64,000 bases of DNA from Acidobacteriota bacterium (GTDB lineage: Bacteria > Actinomycetota > Acidimicrobiia > ATN3): positions 23,284-87,283 of the forward strand of contig QEUQ01000006.1 in the NCBI GenBank assembly GCA_003577105.1, written 5' to 3'. The translations under genes were made by a program, and so were the position numbers. Shown here one piece after another: positions 24,587 to 36,654 of this stretch (its first letter is position 1; every line of letters starts with the position of its first letter). Under the pieces are notes generated by a model, which saw nothing but the letters and a program-made list of their open reading frames with translations, made no database searches and was not told the DNA's origin.

Positions 24587-24910
24587 CTCGTCTCGGTCAG
24601 CACCGAGATCGTTGCGAAGAAGATCCTCGCGTCCGATCCGCTTGGTATATGCAGCCCTGCCGATCATGTGTGCCGCCACCGGCGCGGTCATCAGCTGAAA
24701 AGCGATCACCAGCAGCAACCTTGACGCGAGCCCGACAGATGGATGTGCGACCACCGCGGCAATTGCAACCAGGACCAAGCCGAGTACTCCGGGCTTGGTG
24801 GCTACATGGATTCTGGCGAAAAAGCCTCGCAGTCTGAGAAGTCCGATGCCGGCAACGGCGGCAAGACCGGCACCGGATACTGCAAAGAGGGTGGCAACCA
24901 ACCCCCTCAT
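24575..24910 (-). CDS. mrpG: Mrp-type Na+/H+ antiporter subunit G
   Basis: A 111-residue subunit of the multi-subunit cation/proton antiporter, with three membrane helices and the family pattern GLLRLRGFFARIHVATKPGVLG. Last gene of the mrpA-G run; the start overlaps mrpF by 4 bases. Confidence 0.92.
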   Translation of the reverse strand: MRGLVATLFAVSGAGLAAVAGIGLLRLRGFFARIHVATKPGVLGLVLVAIAAVVAHPSVGLASRLLLVIAFQLMTAPVAAHMIGRAAYTKRIGREDLLRNDLGADRDELDG

Positions 24911-25200
24911 GAAGTCTCCTCGAGTTCATCGGAATCGTCGGCCTGCTGCTCAACGTAGCGAGCCAGAGCGGTCGTACCCAGGAACCCCAAGATGCTTATG
25001 ACCAGCATGACATCCACAAACGGGGTGCCCGCGTCTGGCGAAAAGACGATGTAGAGGGCAATGCTCATCGTGATCAGTGTGATGAGCGTATCTGCCGCCA
25101 GCACCCTGTCAGGCATGGTCGGACCCATGAGGAGCCTGAGGACAATGACCGAGCCGCCGCAAGCCACTAGGCAGAGTGCAGCCACTGGCCCCCAACTCAT
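24907..25200 (-). CDS. mrpF: Mrp-type Na+/H+ antiporter subunit F
   Basis: A 97-residue three-helix subunit. GPTMPDRVLAADTLITL is the recognisable family motif, and the tail is acidic. Both ends overlap the neighbouring mrp genes by 4 bases, which implies translational coupling and equal dosage. Confidence 0.93.
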   Translation of the reverse strand: MSWGPVAALCLVACGGSVIVLRLLMGPTMPDRVLAADTLITLITMSIALYIVFSPDAGTPFVDVMLVISILGFLGTTALARYVEQQADDSDELEETS

Positions 25201-25769
25201 CGCGACACCTTCGCGCCGGATTCCTTGGGTCGAATTGCGCGAACCGCCAGACGCTCGAGCGTGGCGACGGTCTCCTGCACACTGGATCCCTCTGTGAATC
25301 GCAGCGTGTGTACATAGAGTTTGCGAGGCGCATCCGAGATCTCAATAGTGAGGGTTCCCGGCGTCATGCTCACGCTGTTTGCGACGATCGTCGCAACGAG
25401 TGCCGAGCCCGTCTGCATCTCGCATTCGATGATTGCCTGTCTGATTTTGGGCCGCGGACTTAGGGTCTGAATCGTCAGGTCCAATGTCGAACGAATAAGG
25501 AGATAGGCAAAGACAGCCAGATAGATGGCCGCGCGAAAAGGATTGATCCGAAAACTCTCATCCTCGCTGAACTTGGCGTCGCCAACGGCCGGCGGCACTA
25601 AGCCTTGATCGACCAAATCCTCGAGTGCGCCAGGCTTCGCTCGCCTCGACCATGCGATCACCACAACAAATCCGACGATCGCGCCTGTCAACAAGTTCGC
25701 CGGGCTCAAGTCGCCCCACAGCCCGGCCCAGATCAAAGCTAGTGGAATTGTGCGGAGAATGACCTTCAT
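25197..25769 (-). CDS. mrpE: Mrp-type Na+/H+ antiporter subunit E
   Basis: A 190-residue subunit with N-terminal helices (IWAGLWGDLSPANLLTGAIVG), a second hydrophobic pair, and the conserved soluble end SMTPGTLTIEI. It overlaps mrpD and mrpF by 4 bases each. Confidence 0.92.
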   Translation of the reverse strand: MKVILRTIPLALIWAGLWGDLSPANLLTGAIVGFVVVIAWSRRAKPGALEDLVDQGLVPPAVGDAKFSEDESFRINPFRAAIYLAVFAYLLIRSTLDLTIQTLSPRPKIRQAIIECEMQTGSALVATIVANSVSMTPGTLTIEISDAPRKLYVHTLRFTEGSSVQETVATLERLAVRAIRPKESGAKVSR

Positions 25770-27298
25770 TTCAGAACCGCCGCCGCGTAGATCTTCGGGT
25801 CCATGATTTGTTCGGCGGCGCGTAGTGAGAGCTCGTAGAGCGGTCCTGCTACAAGCGCGATTGCGAGGGTGATTCCAACTAGGCCCGCGGCGGCAATTGC
25901 CAGGTGCTTGACGCTTCGGTTGAGCGCTGCATCTATCGGTTCACTCTCGTCATGTTCTGGGAGCTCAGCCTTTTCAGCTGGCGTTTCATCTAGATTCTCA
26001 TGCTCGGGAGAACCCCAGAACGCGCCACCCCAGATCTTCATCATCGAATAGAGAGTGAGGATGCTGACGATTGCAGCAACAGCAGTAGCCGCGAATTCCC
26101 GGCCGTCGATACCAGCGCGGATAAGGGCAAGCTTCGCCGCGAAACCGCTGAACGGCGGAAACCCTGCAAGGCTGAGCGCCGCAAGTATGAAGAGTGCTGA
26201 GAGCCATGGCCTGCGATGGGCTATGCCTCCAAGCTTCTTCAGAGATGTGGTCCGGTGCTCTTCCTCGATCACGCCGCCGACGAGAAAAAGCGAAGCCTTG
26301 ACGGGGATTTGATGGAGCATGAAGAAGATCGCTCCAGCGAGACCGGCCGCAGTAGCGATGCCTACCCCGAAGATCATGTACCCAACCTGGGATACGACAT
26401 GAAACGAAAGGATCCGCTTCATGTCGGACTGCGCAATGGCGCCAAGGACTCCCACGACCATCGTTAGTGCCGCAATCACGACCATGACCTTGCCAGCGCT
26501 GACAGCTGGAAACATCACTGACTTCATCCTGATGATTCCGTAGACGCCGACCTTGGTAAGCAAGCCCGCAAAGACAGCCGTGACCGGGCTGCGTGCCACG
26601 GGATAGCTGTCAGGAAGCCACATGAACAAAGGGAAGATGGCTGCCTTGACCCCCAAGATGAAGAAGAGAAAGGCCCACAGAACTTCCTGGACATTTGGCG
26701 GAAGTGCAGATATCCCCCCGGCGAGTTGGGCGAAGGAGACGGTTCCCGTCATGTAGTAGGCCAAGGCAATCGCTATGAGAAAGAGTGCCGAGATGACCAC
26801 ATTGATCACCACATAGGTGATGCCGGCCCGGATCCCATCAGCTCCGGCTGTGAAAGTTAGCAAGAAGAAGCTCGCAAGCAAGATGATCTCGAACGCCACG
26901 AAGAAGTTGAAGAGGTCCCCCGTGATCGTGGCAAGGACCACACCTGTCGCCATCGCGAGATACGAGGGGTGGAAAGCCGAGGCTTCGTCGTCGGTTCCGG
27001 GCTCCACGATCGCGAAAATCAACACGCAGAGCAGAACAGCAAGCGCAACTGTCAAGACCAGCGCCGACAAGAGATCGAAAACGAGAGTGATGCCAACGCC
27101 TGCCGGCCATCCGCCAACTCGACTCACCAGAATCCCGCCACTCCTAACCTCGAGGAGAAGCAAGACCGAAAGCACCAGGCAGGCCGACAAAGCGACGACT
27201 GCTATTACCCTCTGGAGCCAGAATCTCCCGAACGCCAGAAGAGCTGCAGCCGTGCCTGTGAAGGGGATCCAAAGCAGATACGGAAGGGCTGAGCGCAC
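25766..27298 (-). CDS. mrpD: Mrp-type Na+/H+ antiporter subunit D
   Basis: A 510-residue homologue of complex I NuoM/NuoN proton-channel subunits, with about 14 helices. GVKAAIFPLFMWLPDSYPVARSPVTAVFAG carries the conserved helix-7/8 residues. A charged cytoplasmic insert (ENLDETPAEKAELPEHDES) precedes the last helices. Its start abuts the mrpC stop. Confidence 0.94.
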   Translation of the reverse strand: MRSALPYLLWIPFTGTAAALLAFGRFWLQRVIAVVALSACLVLSVLLLLEVRSGGILVSRVGGWPAGVGITLVFDLLSALVLTVALAVLLCVLIFAIVEPGTDDEASAFHPSYLAMATGVVLATITGDLFNFFVAFEIILLASFFLLTFTAGADGIRAGITYVVINVVISALFLIAIALAYYMTGTVSFAQLAGGISALPPNVQEVLWAFLFFILGVKAAIFPLFMWLPDSYPVARSPVTAVFAGLLTKVGVYGIIRMKSVMFPAVSAGKVMVVIAALTMVVGVLGAIAQSDMKRILSFHVVSQVGYMIFGVGIATAAGLAGAIFFMLHQIPVKASLFLVGGVIEEEHRTTSLKKLGGIAHRRPWLSALFILAALSLAGFPPFSGFAAKLALIRAGIDGREFAATAVAAIVSILTLYSMMKIWGGAFWGSPEHENLDETPAEKAELPEHDESEPIDAALNRSVKHLAIAAAGLVGITLAIALVAGPLYELSLRAAEQIMDPKIYAAAVLK

Positions 27299-27730
27299 CT
27301 AGGTTTCCCCCCTCTCGTCATCCTCCTCCAGCAGGTCTAGCTCGTCGCCGAGCTGATCGAGGTCCCGATCACGCTCGCCTCTCAGTCGAGCGATCCGCCG
27401 GTCCTCAAGATCATCTTCAACCTCGTCATTGCCCTTGAGAATGAGTGCTCGATACGCGAGTCCGAGGGCGAAAACTGTCAACCCGAACGAGATGACAATT
27501 GCTGTCAGCACGAAGGCCTGAGGAAGCGGATCCGAAATCGCCACCGCCACCCAAGTTCCGTTGATGATCGGAGCGCGTCCTAGGGAAGCGCCTCTAGCTA
27601 TGAGCGTGAGGTTTGCGGCGTGGGTCAGTAGCCCGAAACCCAGGACTATTCGGGTCAGGCTTCGCTGCATGGCTAGATAGAGCCCTGCCGAAACCATGAG
27701 CGCAACCAAGAACGCAAGACTCAGACTCAT
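27299..27730 (-). CDS. mrpC: Mrp-type Na+/H+ antiporter subunit C
   Basis: A 143-residue NuoK-like subunit with three helices (GLYLAMQRSLTRIVLGFGLLTHAANL). It differs from usual MrpC in a long, highly charged cytoplasmic tail of about 45 residues with alternating acidic and Arg clusters. It lies between mrpB and mrpD with almost no spacing. Confidence 0.92.
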   Translation of the reverse strand: MSLSLAFLVALMVSAGLYLAMQRSLTRIVLGFGLLTHAANLTLIARGASLGRAPIINGTWVAVAISDPLPQAFVLTAIVISFGLTVFALGLAYRALILKGNDEVEDDLEDRRIARLRGERDRDLDQLGDELDLLEEDDERGET

Positions 27731-27731
27731 C

Positions 27732-28150
27732 TCAGGGCCCTCTGCTAGTCAGGGCGAGGAGCGCCTCGTTGACCGAGCCGGCAACGACCAACAAGATGCC
27801 GGTATCGAAAACGAGGCTGGTGGGGAACTTCACCTGGCCAAAGAACGGGATCGCAACGGTGAAGATCTCCTGCCCAAGCAGGTCTCCACCGAAGAAAACC
27901 GGAACAATGCCGCTAATGACGGCAACTCCGAAGCCCACCCCGACGAGTAGTACCGGGCGCACGAACTGAATCCGCATGAGCCCCGCCCGCCCCTGCGCCA
28001 CATAGAAAAGGCTGAATAGGCCCGCAACCACCAGACCGGAGACAAACCCTCCCCCCGGAGCGTTGTGAGCTGACACGAGCAGGAAGAGAGCGAGCAGGCT
28101 CAGGATCGGAGCGAGGCCCCGAAGCGCAACGTCGAATATGACCGACCGCT

Positions 28151-28154
<4 letters not shown>
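27732..28154 (-). CDS. mrpB: Mrp-type Na+/H+ antiporter subunit B
   Basis: A 140-residue four-helix subunit. SAHNAPGGGFVSGLVVAG is the signature loop, and the C-terminal FPTSLVFDTGILLVVAG is typical. The start overlaps the mrpA stop by 4 bases. Confidence 0.93.
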
Positions 28155-30441
<2,287 letters not shown>

Positions 30442-30445
<4 letters not shown>

Positions 30446-32298
30446 GACGACGTCTGCTCTCGCTCGATGAATGCTTCATGCCACATCTGCCAAGCGAGCA
30501 AGAGCCAGATGCGTCTTCCCAGGGAGTCATCTCCGTCTCGATGAGCTTTGACTACCTCGCCGATCCCTGAGGGATTCCAGTAGCCCTGCGTGCGTATTCG
30601 CTCGGCAGCTAGTAGTTCGGCCACAAGTTCGGCCAGGTCCTCGCGTAACCAGCGATTGAGGGGAACAGTGAAACCATGCTTCTTTCGCCGGTGAACCTCA
30701 GGCGGCAACAGATCGGCTGCGATTGACCGGAGGATTCGTTTTCCCGCGCCAAGACGTACCTTCTCGTGCTGAGGGAAGCGGGCAAGCAACTCGACCAATT
30801 TGTGGTCGAGGAATGGCACCCTGGCTTCGAGGCCGTGGGCCATCGTCATGCGGTCCACCTTGTGCAATAGGCCGTCTGCGAGGTAGCCCGCCGTGTCAAT
30901 AGCCAGCATCTCCCCAAGCGCGTCCGGATGCCCGTGCTCGGGCGCAAGAAGTGGTTCAGCCGGAGAAAGGTCGAGGTCTCGAGCCAAGACGGCAGACCGC
31001 TCGGCCGGCAGAAAGATCTCGTCAAAGTGGAGACTGGCTTCTGCCGCGCCCGCGTTGATTATTGAGGCGATCTTCGCGGCGCGATGCTCCCCCGCCATTG
31101 CCGCAATAGCCTTGATGCCCGTGCCGCGCAATGAGCCGGGTGATCCCGCTATTCGCTTTGCGGCAAGGATCATCTGATACTTGCGATACCCCCCGAATAC
31201 CTCGTCCCCGCCTTCACCAGTGAGTACAACCTTCACATGCTCTCGGGCAGCCTTGCCGATCAACCATGTCGGAAAGGCGGCTTCATCACCGACAGGTTCG
31301 TCATAAGCACGGGCTACGGACCCCGCTATCTCGACCGGTGCTGCATCCACAACGATCTCGGTGTGCTCAGCGCCCAAAGAGCGCGCTACTTCGAGAGCGT
31401 TCTCCCGCTCATCAAGCTCGCCGGCTGCCGGCGAGAATCCCACAGTGAATGTCCTGATCGGCTGCTCAGAGCTTCTTGCCATCAGCGCGGCAACCACTGA
31501 GGAGTCAATCCCGCCGGAGAGGAAGACCCCAAGCGGCACGTCACTCATCAGATGCTCCCTGACAGCCTCGTCGAGAGCCGCAAGCGTCTCATCTTCCGGA
31601 CTTGACGAAGGGGCCGCATCGAAATCGAGGGTCCACCAGCGCTTGACTTCGAGTCCCCCCGCACTCCATATGGCCATGTGCCCGGCGGGGAGCTTCTCGA
31701 TGCTCTCAAATGGACTCAGCGGCGCCGGGAGGTAGCCCCAAGCGAGAAAGGTCGAGATTGAGTCCGCCTCCGCCGAAACCCGCTGCACTGCCGTGAGCGC
31801 CTTGGCTTCTGATGCGAATTCAATGCCGCAATCTTGTCTCCGCAGAAGGTAGAGCGGTTTGATTCCCAGGCGGTCCCTCGCAAGAACGAGGCGCTCGCCG
31901 TCAAAAATCGCCACAGCAAACATGCCCCTCAGCCGAGAGATCGCGTCGGTACCGAGGTCTTCATAGAGGTGCGCTATTACCTCTACATCGGACCTGCTTC
32001 TGAAGGAGTGACCGCGCGCCTCCAGAGCTCGCCGCAGTTCCCCGCAGTTGTAGATCTCGCCATTGCAGACAACTGTGATTCGCCCATCTTCACTTGCTAT
32101 CGGCTGATGGCCGCCTTCGATGTCAATGATCGAAAGCCGCCGCATGCCAAGGGCAATCTCTGCGCCGGCGGGTCCTCGCATGAGAGCTACACCTTGATCG
32201 TCAGGGCCTCTGTGCTCCATCGAGGCGAGCATCGCCGCCATGCGCTCGCTCGCACCGTCAATCGGAGATGGCGTGGCCCAGCCGGCGATGCCACACAT
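30442..32298 (-). CDS. asnB: Glutamine-hydrolysing asparagine synthetase-like amidotransferase
   Basis: A 618-residue two-domain enzyme. The N-terminal glutaminase has the catalytic Cys2 (MCGIAGW) and HRGPDDQG; the C-terminal synthetase has the ATP motif SGGIDSSVVAAL and GEGGDEVFGGYRKY. It would make asparagine from aspartate, but AsnB homologues inside envelope clusters often amidate surface polymers or peptides. Here it is coupled by a 1-base overlap to a methyltransferase and by 4 bases to mrpA, downstream of a membrane glycosyltransferase, so the second role is possible. Confidence 0.9.
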
Positions 32299-32963
32299 CA
32301 GAGGTCACCCCCTTGGCTGGCAGTGCCTGGCCGAATTGCCTTGCGCGAAAAGGAGATGAGCGACTCCCTACCCGCGCTATCCCATTCCTCGATCACGAGG
32401 CCGTTCTGCTCAAGTTGCCTTCGCAAGAGCCAATCCATGCTCCAGACGGCACTCGCCAAATGCCTTCCTGAGAGCGCGTTGAGAGCAGGCGTTAGGTAGT
32501 GAAGGGGCTTCTTCCATCCAAATGGAACCCTTCGAGTTACGCGCGTGATCCGATTTGTGACCAGTGCAGCCACGCCGCCCGGAGCCAAGACCCTCGCGAT
32601 CTCTCTGACTGTCCGCGCCTGACTCGGCGAATGATGCAGGGAGACTCTGCAGAAGACGAGATCGAATGTCTCCGCCCGGTAGGGCAAGCTCGCGAGGTCG
32701 CCGATCACAAAGCGCGCCTCTTCGGTTCCCACCAGATACTCCTGTGCAATCGCAAGGAATTGTGGACTTCGGTCCTGCCACACAACTTGTGCTACACCGG
32801 CCTGTGCGAAGAGCCGTGTCCAAGTTCCAGGGCCAGCCGCCAGGTCGAGAACGGTCGCCCCCGCAAGCGATACGGGCAAGCGATCGAGCAGCCCGCGATA
32901 GCGCCCCGAGGCCGCCTGAGCAATCTCATATTCGGCATATTCGGCGATGTCTTGCGGTTTCAC
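32298..32963 (-). CDS. Class I SAM-dependent methyltransferase
   Basis: A 221-residue UbiE/Methyltransf_11-type protein. Motif I is VLDLAAGPGTWTRLFAQ, and the post-motif FDLVFCRVSLHHSPSQ is conserved. The substrate is unknown. It is translationally coupled between the large glycosyltransferase and asnB (4-base and 1-base overlaps), so it may modify a glycan or its lipid carrier. Confidence 0.85.
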   Translation of the reverse strand: MKPQDIAEYAEYEIAQAASGRYRGLLDRLPVSLAGATVLDLAAGPGTWTRLFAQAGVAQVVWQDRSPQFLAIAQEYLVGTEEARFVIGDLASLPYRAETFDLVFCRVSLHHSPSQARTVREIARVLAPGGVAALVTNRITRVTRRVPFGWKKPLHYLTPALNALSGRHLASAVWSMDWLLRRQLEQNGLVIEEWDSAGRESLISFSRKAIRPGTASQGGDL

Positions 32964-35617
32964 TCCCCTCCAGCCTCTCCATCGCCGGCCAGACGGGGTT
33001 CGTCAGGCCCCGACCACAAGGCGGCCCGCGAGAAGTCCTCGGGCGTGTCATCTGCTTCAGCAATCGAAGCTGCAAGCCTGAGAGCCTCGATGAGCAGGGT
33101 GCTCTCGCGCTCGTTGCTGAACTCTTCAGCCGCGTGCCTCTCCCCTGATTTGCCCAGGTTCGCTCGCATCTCCGCATCAGATGCGAGCGCCGACAGAGCA
33201 GTAGCAAGAGCATCTACATCACCGATCTCACAAAGAATCCCGGTTTGACCGTCAATCACGGCCTCGGGGATACCTCCGGCACGGGTGGCGACAACCGGGA
33301 TGCCAAGTGCCATTGCCTCGAGAACGGCATTGGGCATGCCTTCATGCTCGGAGGTGAGCAACACCACGTCGCACGAGGAAATAAGCGCGGGTAGGTTCTC
33401 GACCATGCCGGGCATTAGAACCCGGTCGCCGAGGTCCTTGGCGGCAAGTTCCACCTCGGCAAGATAGGCCTTCTCGACCCCGAGCGCTGCCGCGCCCGCG
33501 AGCACCAATCGGGACCCCGATGCGCTTGGTCCGGTCATCTTTCGAAATGCCTCGACCGCGGTCTTCTGCGACTTGAGGGGATCGATCCGGCCGGGTAGGA
33601 CGATCAAGAATTGGTCATCACCGATTCCTAGCCGGCTCCTGGCGTCGGCTCTTCCCGCAGCGGCTCGCGCTCGAACCTCCTCGAAATTGACTCCGTTATG
33701 CACAACGCGAATTCGCCTGGGGTCGATCCCCCTGCGAGCGGCAGATCTCGCGACTGCATGCGAATTCACCACGACGACCTCACCAAGTGTCAGCGGTTCA
33801 AGGAGGCGGGCCGGCCGAGATCGCGGGTGCGAAGTTCGAATGTTAGAGATGAGCGGCGCCCCTGCTCGCCGGGCTGCCAACCCACCCCAGAAATTGCCGG
33901 CAAACAGGTAGGTCAGCCAGACCGAGACTCGATCGCGCTCGTTGCCGTCCCCGACACCGCGACGAGCCGCCCGGAGTGGAAGCGACAGATCAAACCGGCC
34001 CCTCCTCCCGATCACCTCGACTTCGCCGCGGCGATTCGCCTCCACTTCGTGTACTCCACCGCTGAACGCCAAGATTCGCGTCGAAATGTCCCGTGCCTCA
34101 AGATCCTCGGCGAGCTGCAGGGCATGACGCTCCGTTCCACCTTCACCAAGCGTCGGCAAAACCAGTAGCGCGCGTGCCGAAGCCTCCGACTTCCTCGGTC
34201 TGATTGGCACAAAGGCCAACAGCAACACGACGGGTACGAACGCGCCGCGGAGCCTGTATGCAGTTCCGACATTGCCTTGTGCCAACGCGTAGAAGAAGAC
34301 CGTGCCGGTCAGAAATACCAGCGGGATCAGCGCACGGGAAAGATGACGGCGCGCGAGGCGAATCCCGCCCCCGATCCCGAGCACGAGGAACAAGTACCAA
34401 AGAAGCTGATCGGGAATGATCACAAGACGCGCCGCGGTCGCGTGTTCCGCGAGCGACCCGGAGGCTGTCTGAAACGGGTACGGACGGAGCAACGTCAACG
34501 CGAGGCCTTGCGGCAAGCGAGAGAGCATGCTCCTGACCAGCTGAGGATTGGCCGGCTCTGGCACCGAAGTCGCCTCTACGCGAGGCGACTCGCTGCCCGT
34601 AGCCTCATCGGCCTCAAGACTGTGCGCTTTGTCGAGTGCACCAGGGCGCACGGCGTCGAGGACGCCCACCCCCATGACCCCATATCCCGCCGCCCAGAGG
34701 GCGGTCATGACGGCAAGGCAAAGTACAGCTGCGGCAGCCACAGGCTGGAGTCGCGAATCCGAAGCTTGATGCACTTGCGACCTTGGGGATCGGCGGCTCC
34801 CTTGCGCTATGGCGGCAGCACCCAGGGCCCCGACGATGACCGCCCCCCCGAGCGAAAATGCAATGGAGTCGCGCAAAGGACTGAGAAGAAAGATCACGCA
34901 CCAGGTGATCGCGCCGCCGGCAACCAGAGCGCGAAGCCCGGCGGCTGCGACGGTCCGGGCAGCAACGCCTAGCCCCGCGACAAGTAGGAGCGTGACAAAG
35001 CCCTCCTTGAGTCCCGAAGAACTCCAGAGCACGATCGACGGCATTACGCACATGACTGCAGCCGCGCGGCGGGCCGCGCGCCTTCCCACAACGAAGCGAC
35101 CCAGACTCCATAGCGCAAGTACCCCGAGAGCACCCGCCAACGCGGAGGCAAAGCGAAGGGATCCGAGGCCGCGCCCGCCTACCCAGACAAACGGTGCATA
35201 TAGGTAGCCAGCGCTAGCGGTCATGAAATTGAGAGGGTTGTCGCCTACCGGCCGTCCCGCAATCGAGTCCAGGACTGCCCCGGCCGCCACCAAGTAGTCA
35301 CCTTCATCGGGAAAGATCGGCCGGCCACCCCCCGCGAAGAGCGAGAGCGCCCCAGCTGCCCAGGCGCGGACCGCGAATCCCAGCGCAAAGAGCCGCGCAC
35401 CCGTCAAGTCCCGGTGCATCAAGAAGAGCGTGCCCGCAATCACAAACCCCGTCGGCAGTAACGCGGCTCTCAATCCAACTGGCAGGGCGGCCAATACAGC
35501 TGCCGTTAGCAGCACAACCGTGATCGGATCGCGGAAGATGACCGGAGAATCGGCATGTGGGGAAGGGGCGAGACTACTCGCGTCCTCGGGCATAGCCCGA
35601 TTATCGCCGCGGCCCAT
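32960..35617 (-). CDS. Two-domain glycosyltransferase: GT-C-like membrane half fused to GT4
   Basis: An 885-residue protein. Residues about 30-480 form a polytopic membrane domain with a FPDEGDY acidic motif in the first large loop, as in GT39/ArnT-like lipid-linked sugar transferases. From about residue 490 there is a cytoplasmic GT4 enzyme: LPTLGEGGTERHALQLAEDL at its start, then HEGMPNAVLEAMALGIPVVATRAGGIPE for nucleotide-sugar binding. The two halves are normally separate proteins. It starts 5 bases after sodX and leads the glycosyltransferase-methyltransferase-asnB-mrp run. An ATG at 35593 is an alternative start. The product glycan is unknown. Confidence 0.8.
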   Translation of the reverse strand: MGRGDNRAMPEDASSLAPSPHADSPVIFRDPITVVLLTAAVLAALPVGLRAALLPTGFVIAGTLFLMHRDLTGARLFALGFAVRAWAAGALSLFAGGGRPIFPDEGDYLVAAGAVLDSIAGRPVGDNPLNFMTASAGYLYAPFVWVGGRGLGSLRFASALAGALGVLALWSLGRFVVGRRAARRAAAVMCVMPSIVLWSSSGLKEGFVTLLLVAGLGVAARTVAAAGLRALVAGGAITWCVIFLLSPLRDSIAFSLGGAVIVGALGAAAIAQGSRRSPRSQVHQASDSRLQPVAAAAVLCLAVMTALWAAGYGVMGVGVLDAVRPGALDKAHSLEADEATGSESPRVEATSVPEPANPQLVRSMLSRLPQGLALTLLRPYPFQTASGSLAEHATAARLVIIPDQLLWYLFLVLGIGGGIRLARRHLSRALIPLVFLTGTVFFYALAQGNVGTAYRLRGAFVPVVLLLAFVPIRPRKSEASARALLVLPTLGEGGTERHALQLAEDLEARDISTRILAFSGGVHEVEANRRGEVEVIGRRGRFDLSLPLRAARRGVGDGNERDRVSVWLTYLFAGNFWGGLAARRAGAPLISNIRTSHPRSRPARLLEPLTLGEVVVVNSHAVARSAARRGIDPRRIRVVHNGVNFEEVRARAAAGRADARSRLGIGDDQFLIVLPGRIDPLKSQKTAVEAFRKMTGPSASGSRLVLAGAAALGVEKAYLAEVELAAKDLGDRVLMPGMVENLPALISSCDVVLLTSEHEGMPNAVLEAMALGIPVVATRAGGIPEAVIDGQTGILCEIGDVDALATALSALASDAEMRANLGKSGERHAAEEFSNERESTLLIEALRLAASIAEADDTPEDFSRAALWSGPDEPRLAGDGEAGGE

Positions 35618-35622
35618 GAATG

Positions 35623-36108
35623 TCAGGCGGGTATTGCGCCAGGAGGGCGCGAGCCCTTTCGATACCGGATGCGCGCGACACCGACAACGGAGGTGGTCGG
35701 CACCGGGCCGTGGCTTCTGCTGTCCGTGCTTCTGGCGGGATTGTCACCCAAGACAAAGAGGTGGCCTGGCGGAACAGTCAGCGCTGAATTCGCATCCAAG
35801 TTGATGATGTCGCTCTCGACCCCGGCTACTCGCTTGATGACTCGCAAGCCGGGCTGGCTCGGAGGCTCGATGACCACCAAATTCCCCTTCTTGATCAGTC
35901 CCAGAGTCGATGAGAGGCTCTCACAAATCAGATAGTCACCCGGGTACAACGCCGGCGACATGCTCTCTCCGCTTACTTCAAAGCGAGTGATGAAGCGGCG
36001 TGTAAGCGCTATGGCGAGGGCAAGACAAAGCCCGGCGCCGATCCAACCGCCAATACATCTATCTCGATCTCGGCTCCGTAAGGACATAACAAGATGGCAA
36101 CATGCCAT
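35623..36108 (-). CDS. sodX: Signal peptidase I-like protease, probable Ni-SOD maturation protease
   Basis: A 161-residue S26-family serine protease with one membrane helix. The catalytic Ser is in SGESMSPALYPGDY, the Lys in GLRVIKRVAGV, and the box LFVLGDNPARSTDSR follows. It is divergent from sodN, whose product needs removal of an N-terminal leader to expose the nickel-binding His, so SodX is the likely role. An ATG at 36087 is an alternative start and would leave the palindrome at 36094-36108 untranslated. Confidence 0.87.
   Translation of the reverse strand: MACCHLVMSLRSRDRDRCIGGWIGAGLCLALAIALTRRFITRFEVSGESMSPALYPGDYLICESLSSTLGLIKKGNLVVIEPPSQPGLRVIKRVAGVESDIINLDANSALTVPPGHLFVLGDNPARSTDSRSHGPVPTTSVVGVARIRYRKGSRPPGAIPA
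36094..36108. promoter_or_regulatory. Palindrome between sodX and sodN, candidate operator
   Basis: ATGGCAACATGCCAT is an inverted repeat with perfect 6-base arms and a 3-base spacer. It covers the first possible sodX start and lies about 30 bases before sodN. Ni-SOD genes in Streptomyces are under the nickel regulator Nur; I cannot match this to the Nur consensus, so the regulator is unknown. Confidence 0.35.
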
Positions 36109-36138
36109 ATCGGCCGTCTTTAGGTGGAGGAAATCAAG

Positions 36139-36591
36139 ATGAACAGGATCGCCGCACTAGTCGAGCGGGTAGTTCGCCCGAAGCAGAAGGCGCACGCTCA
36201 CTGCGATCTTCCCTGCGGGGTTTACGACCCGACAGAGGCTCGCATTGCAGCTCAGACAGTGTTCAATGCCACGAAGAAGCTGATTGACCTAGACGCGTCG
36301 GGGCTTGAGAGGGAGAACACCTCGGGGCGCATGGTTGCCGTCAAGGAAGAGCATGCGCAGAAGTGCAAGGAGCACCTTTGGGTCCTTTGGAGCGACTACT
36401 TCAAGCCAGAAGACGCTGAAGCCCACCCCGAACTGCACGGCGTTATTTGGAACGCAACGAAGCTCTGCTCTGCTGCAAAGCGGGGAGTCGACCTCGAAGT
36501 CGCTCAGAAACTGCTCGATGCGGTTGACGAGATCGACAAGATCTTCTGGAGCACGCCGGGAGCTTCCGCGGCCGCAGTAGTCCAGAAGTAG
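36139..36591 (+). CDS. sodN: Nickel-containing superoxide dismutase
   Basis: Dismutates superoxide with a single nickel ion. The 150-residue precursor has a 20-residue leader, then the nickel-hook HCDLPCGVYDP, in which His21, Cys22 and Cys26 bind the metal after cleavage between Ala20 and His21. The ATG at 36139 has GGAGG seven bases upstream. The mature protein would be 130 residues, close to Streptomyces SodN. The protease gene sodX is divergent next to it. Confidence 0.97.
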   Translation: MNRIAALVERVVRPKQKAHAHCDLPCGVYDPTEARIAAQTVFNATKKLIDLDASGLERENTSGRMVAVKEEHAQKCKEHLWVLWSDYFKPEDAEAHPELHGVIWNATKLCSAAKRGVDLEVAQKLLDAVDEIDKIFWSTPGASAAAVVQK

Positions 36592-36654
36592 CGGCGAACA
36601 GAGTGGGCCGGAATCACCAGCTTAGTCACCAGCTTGGAGAAGAAGGAGAGACCG

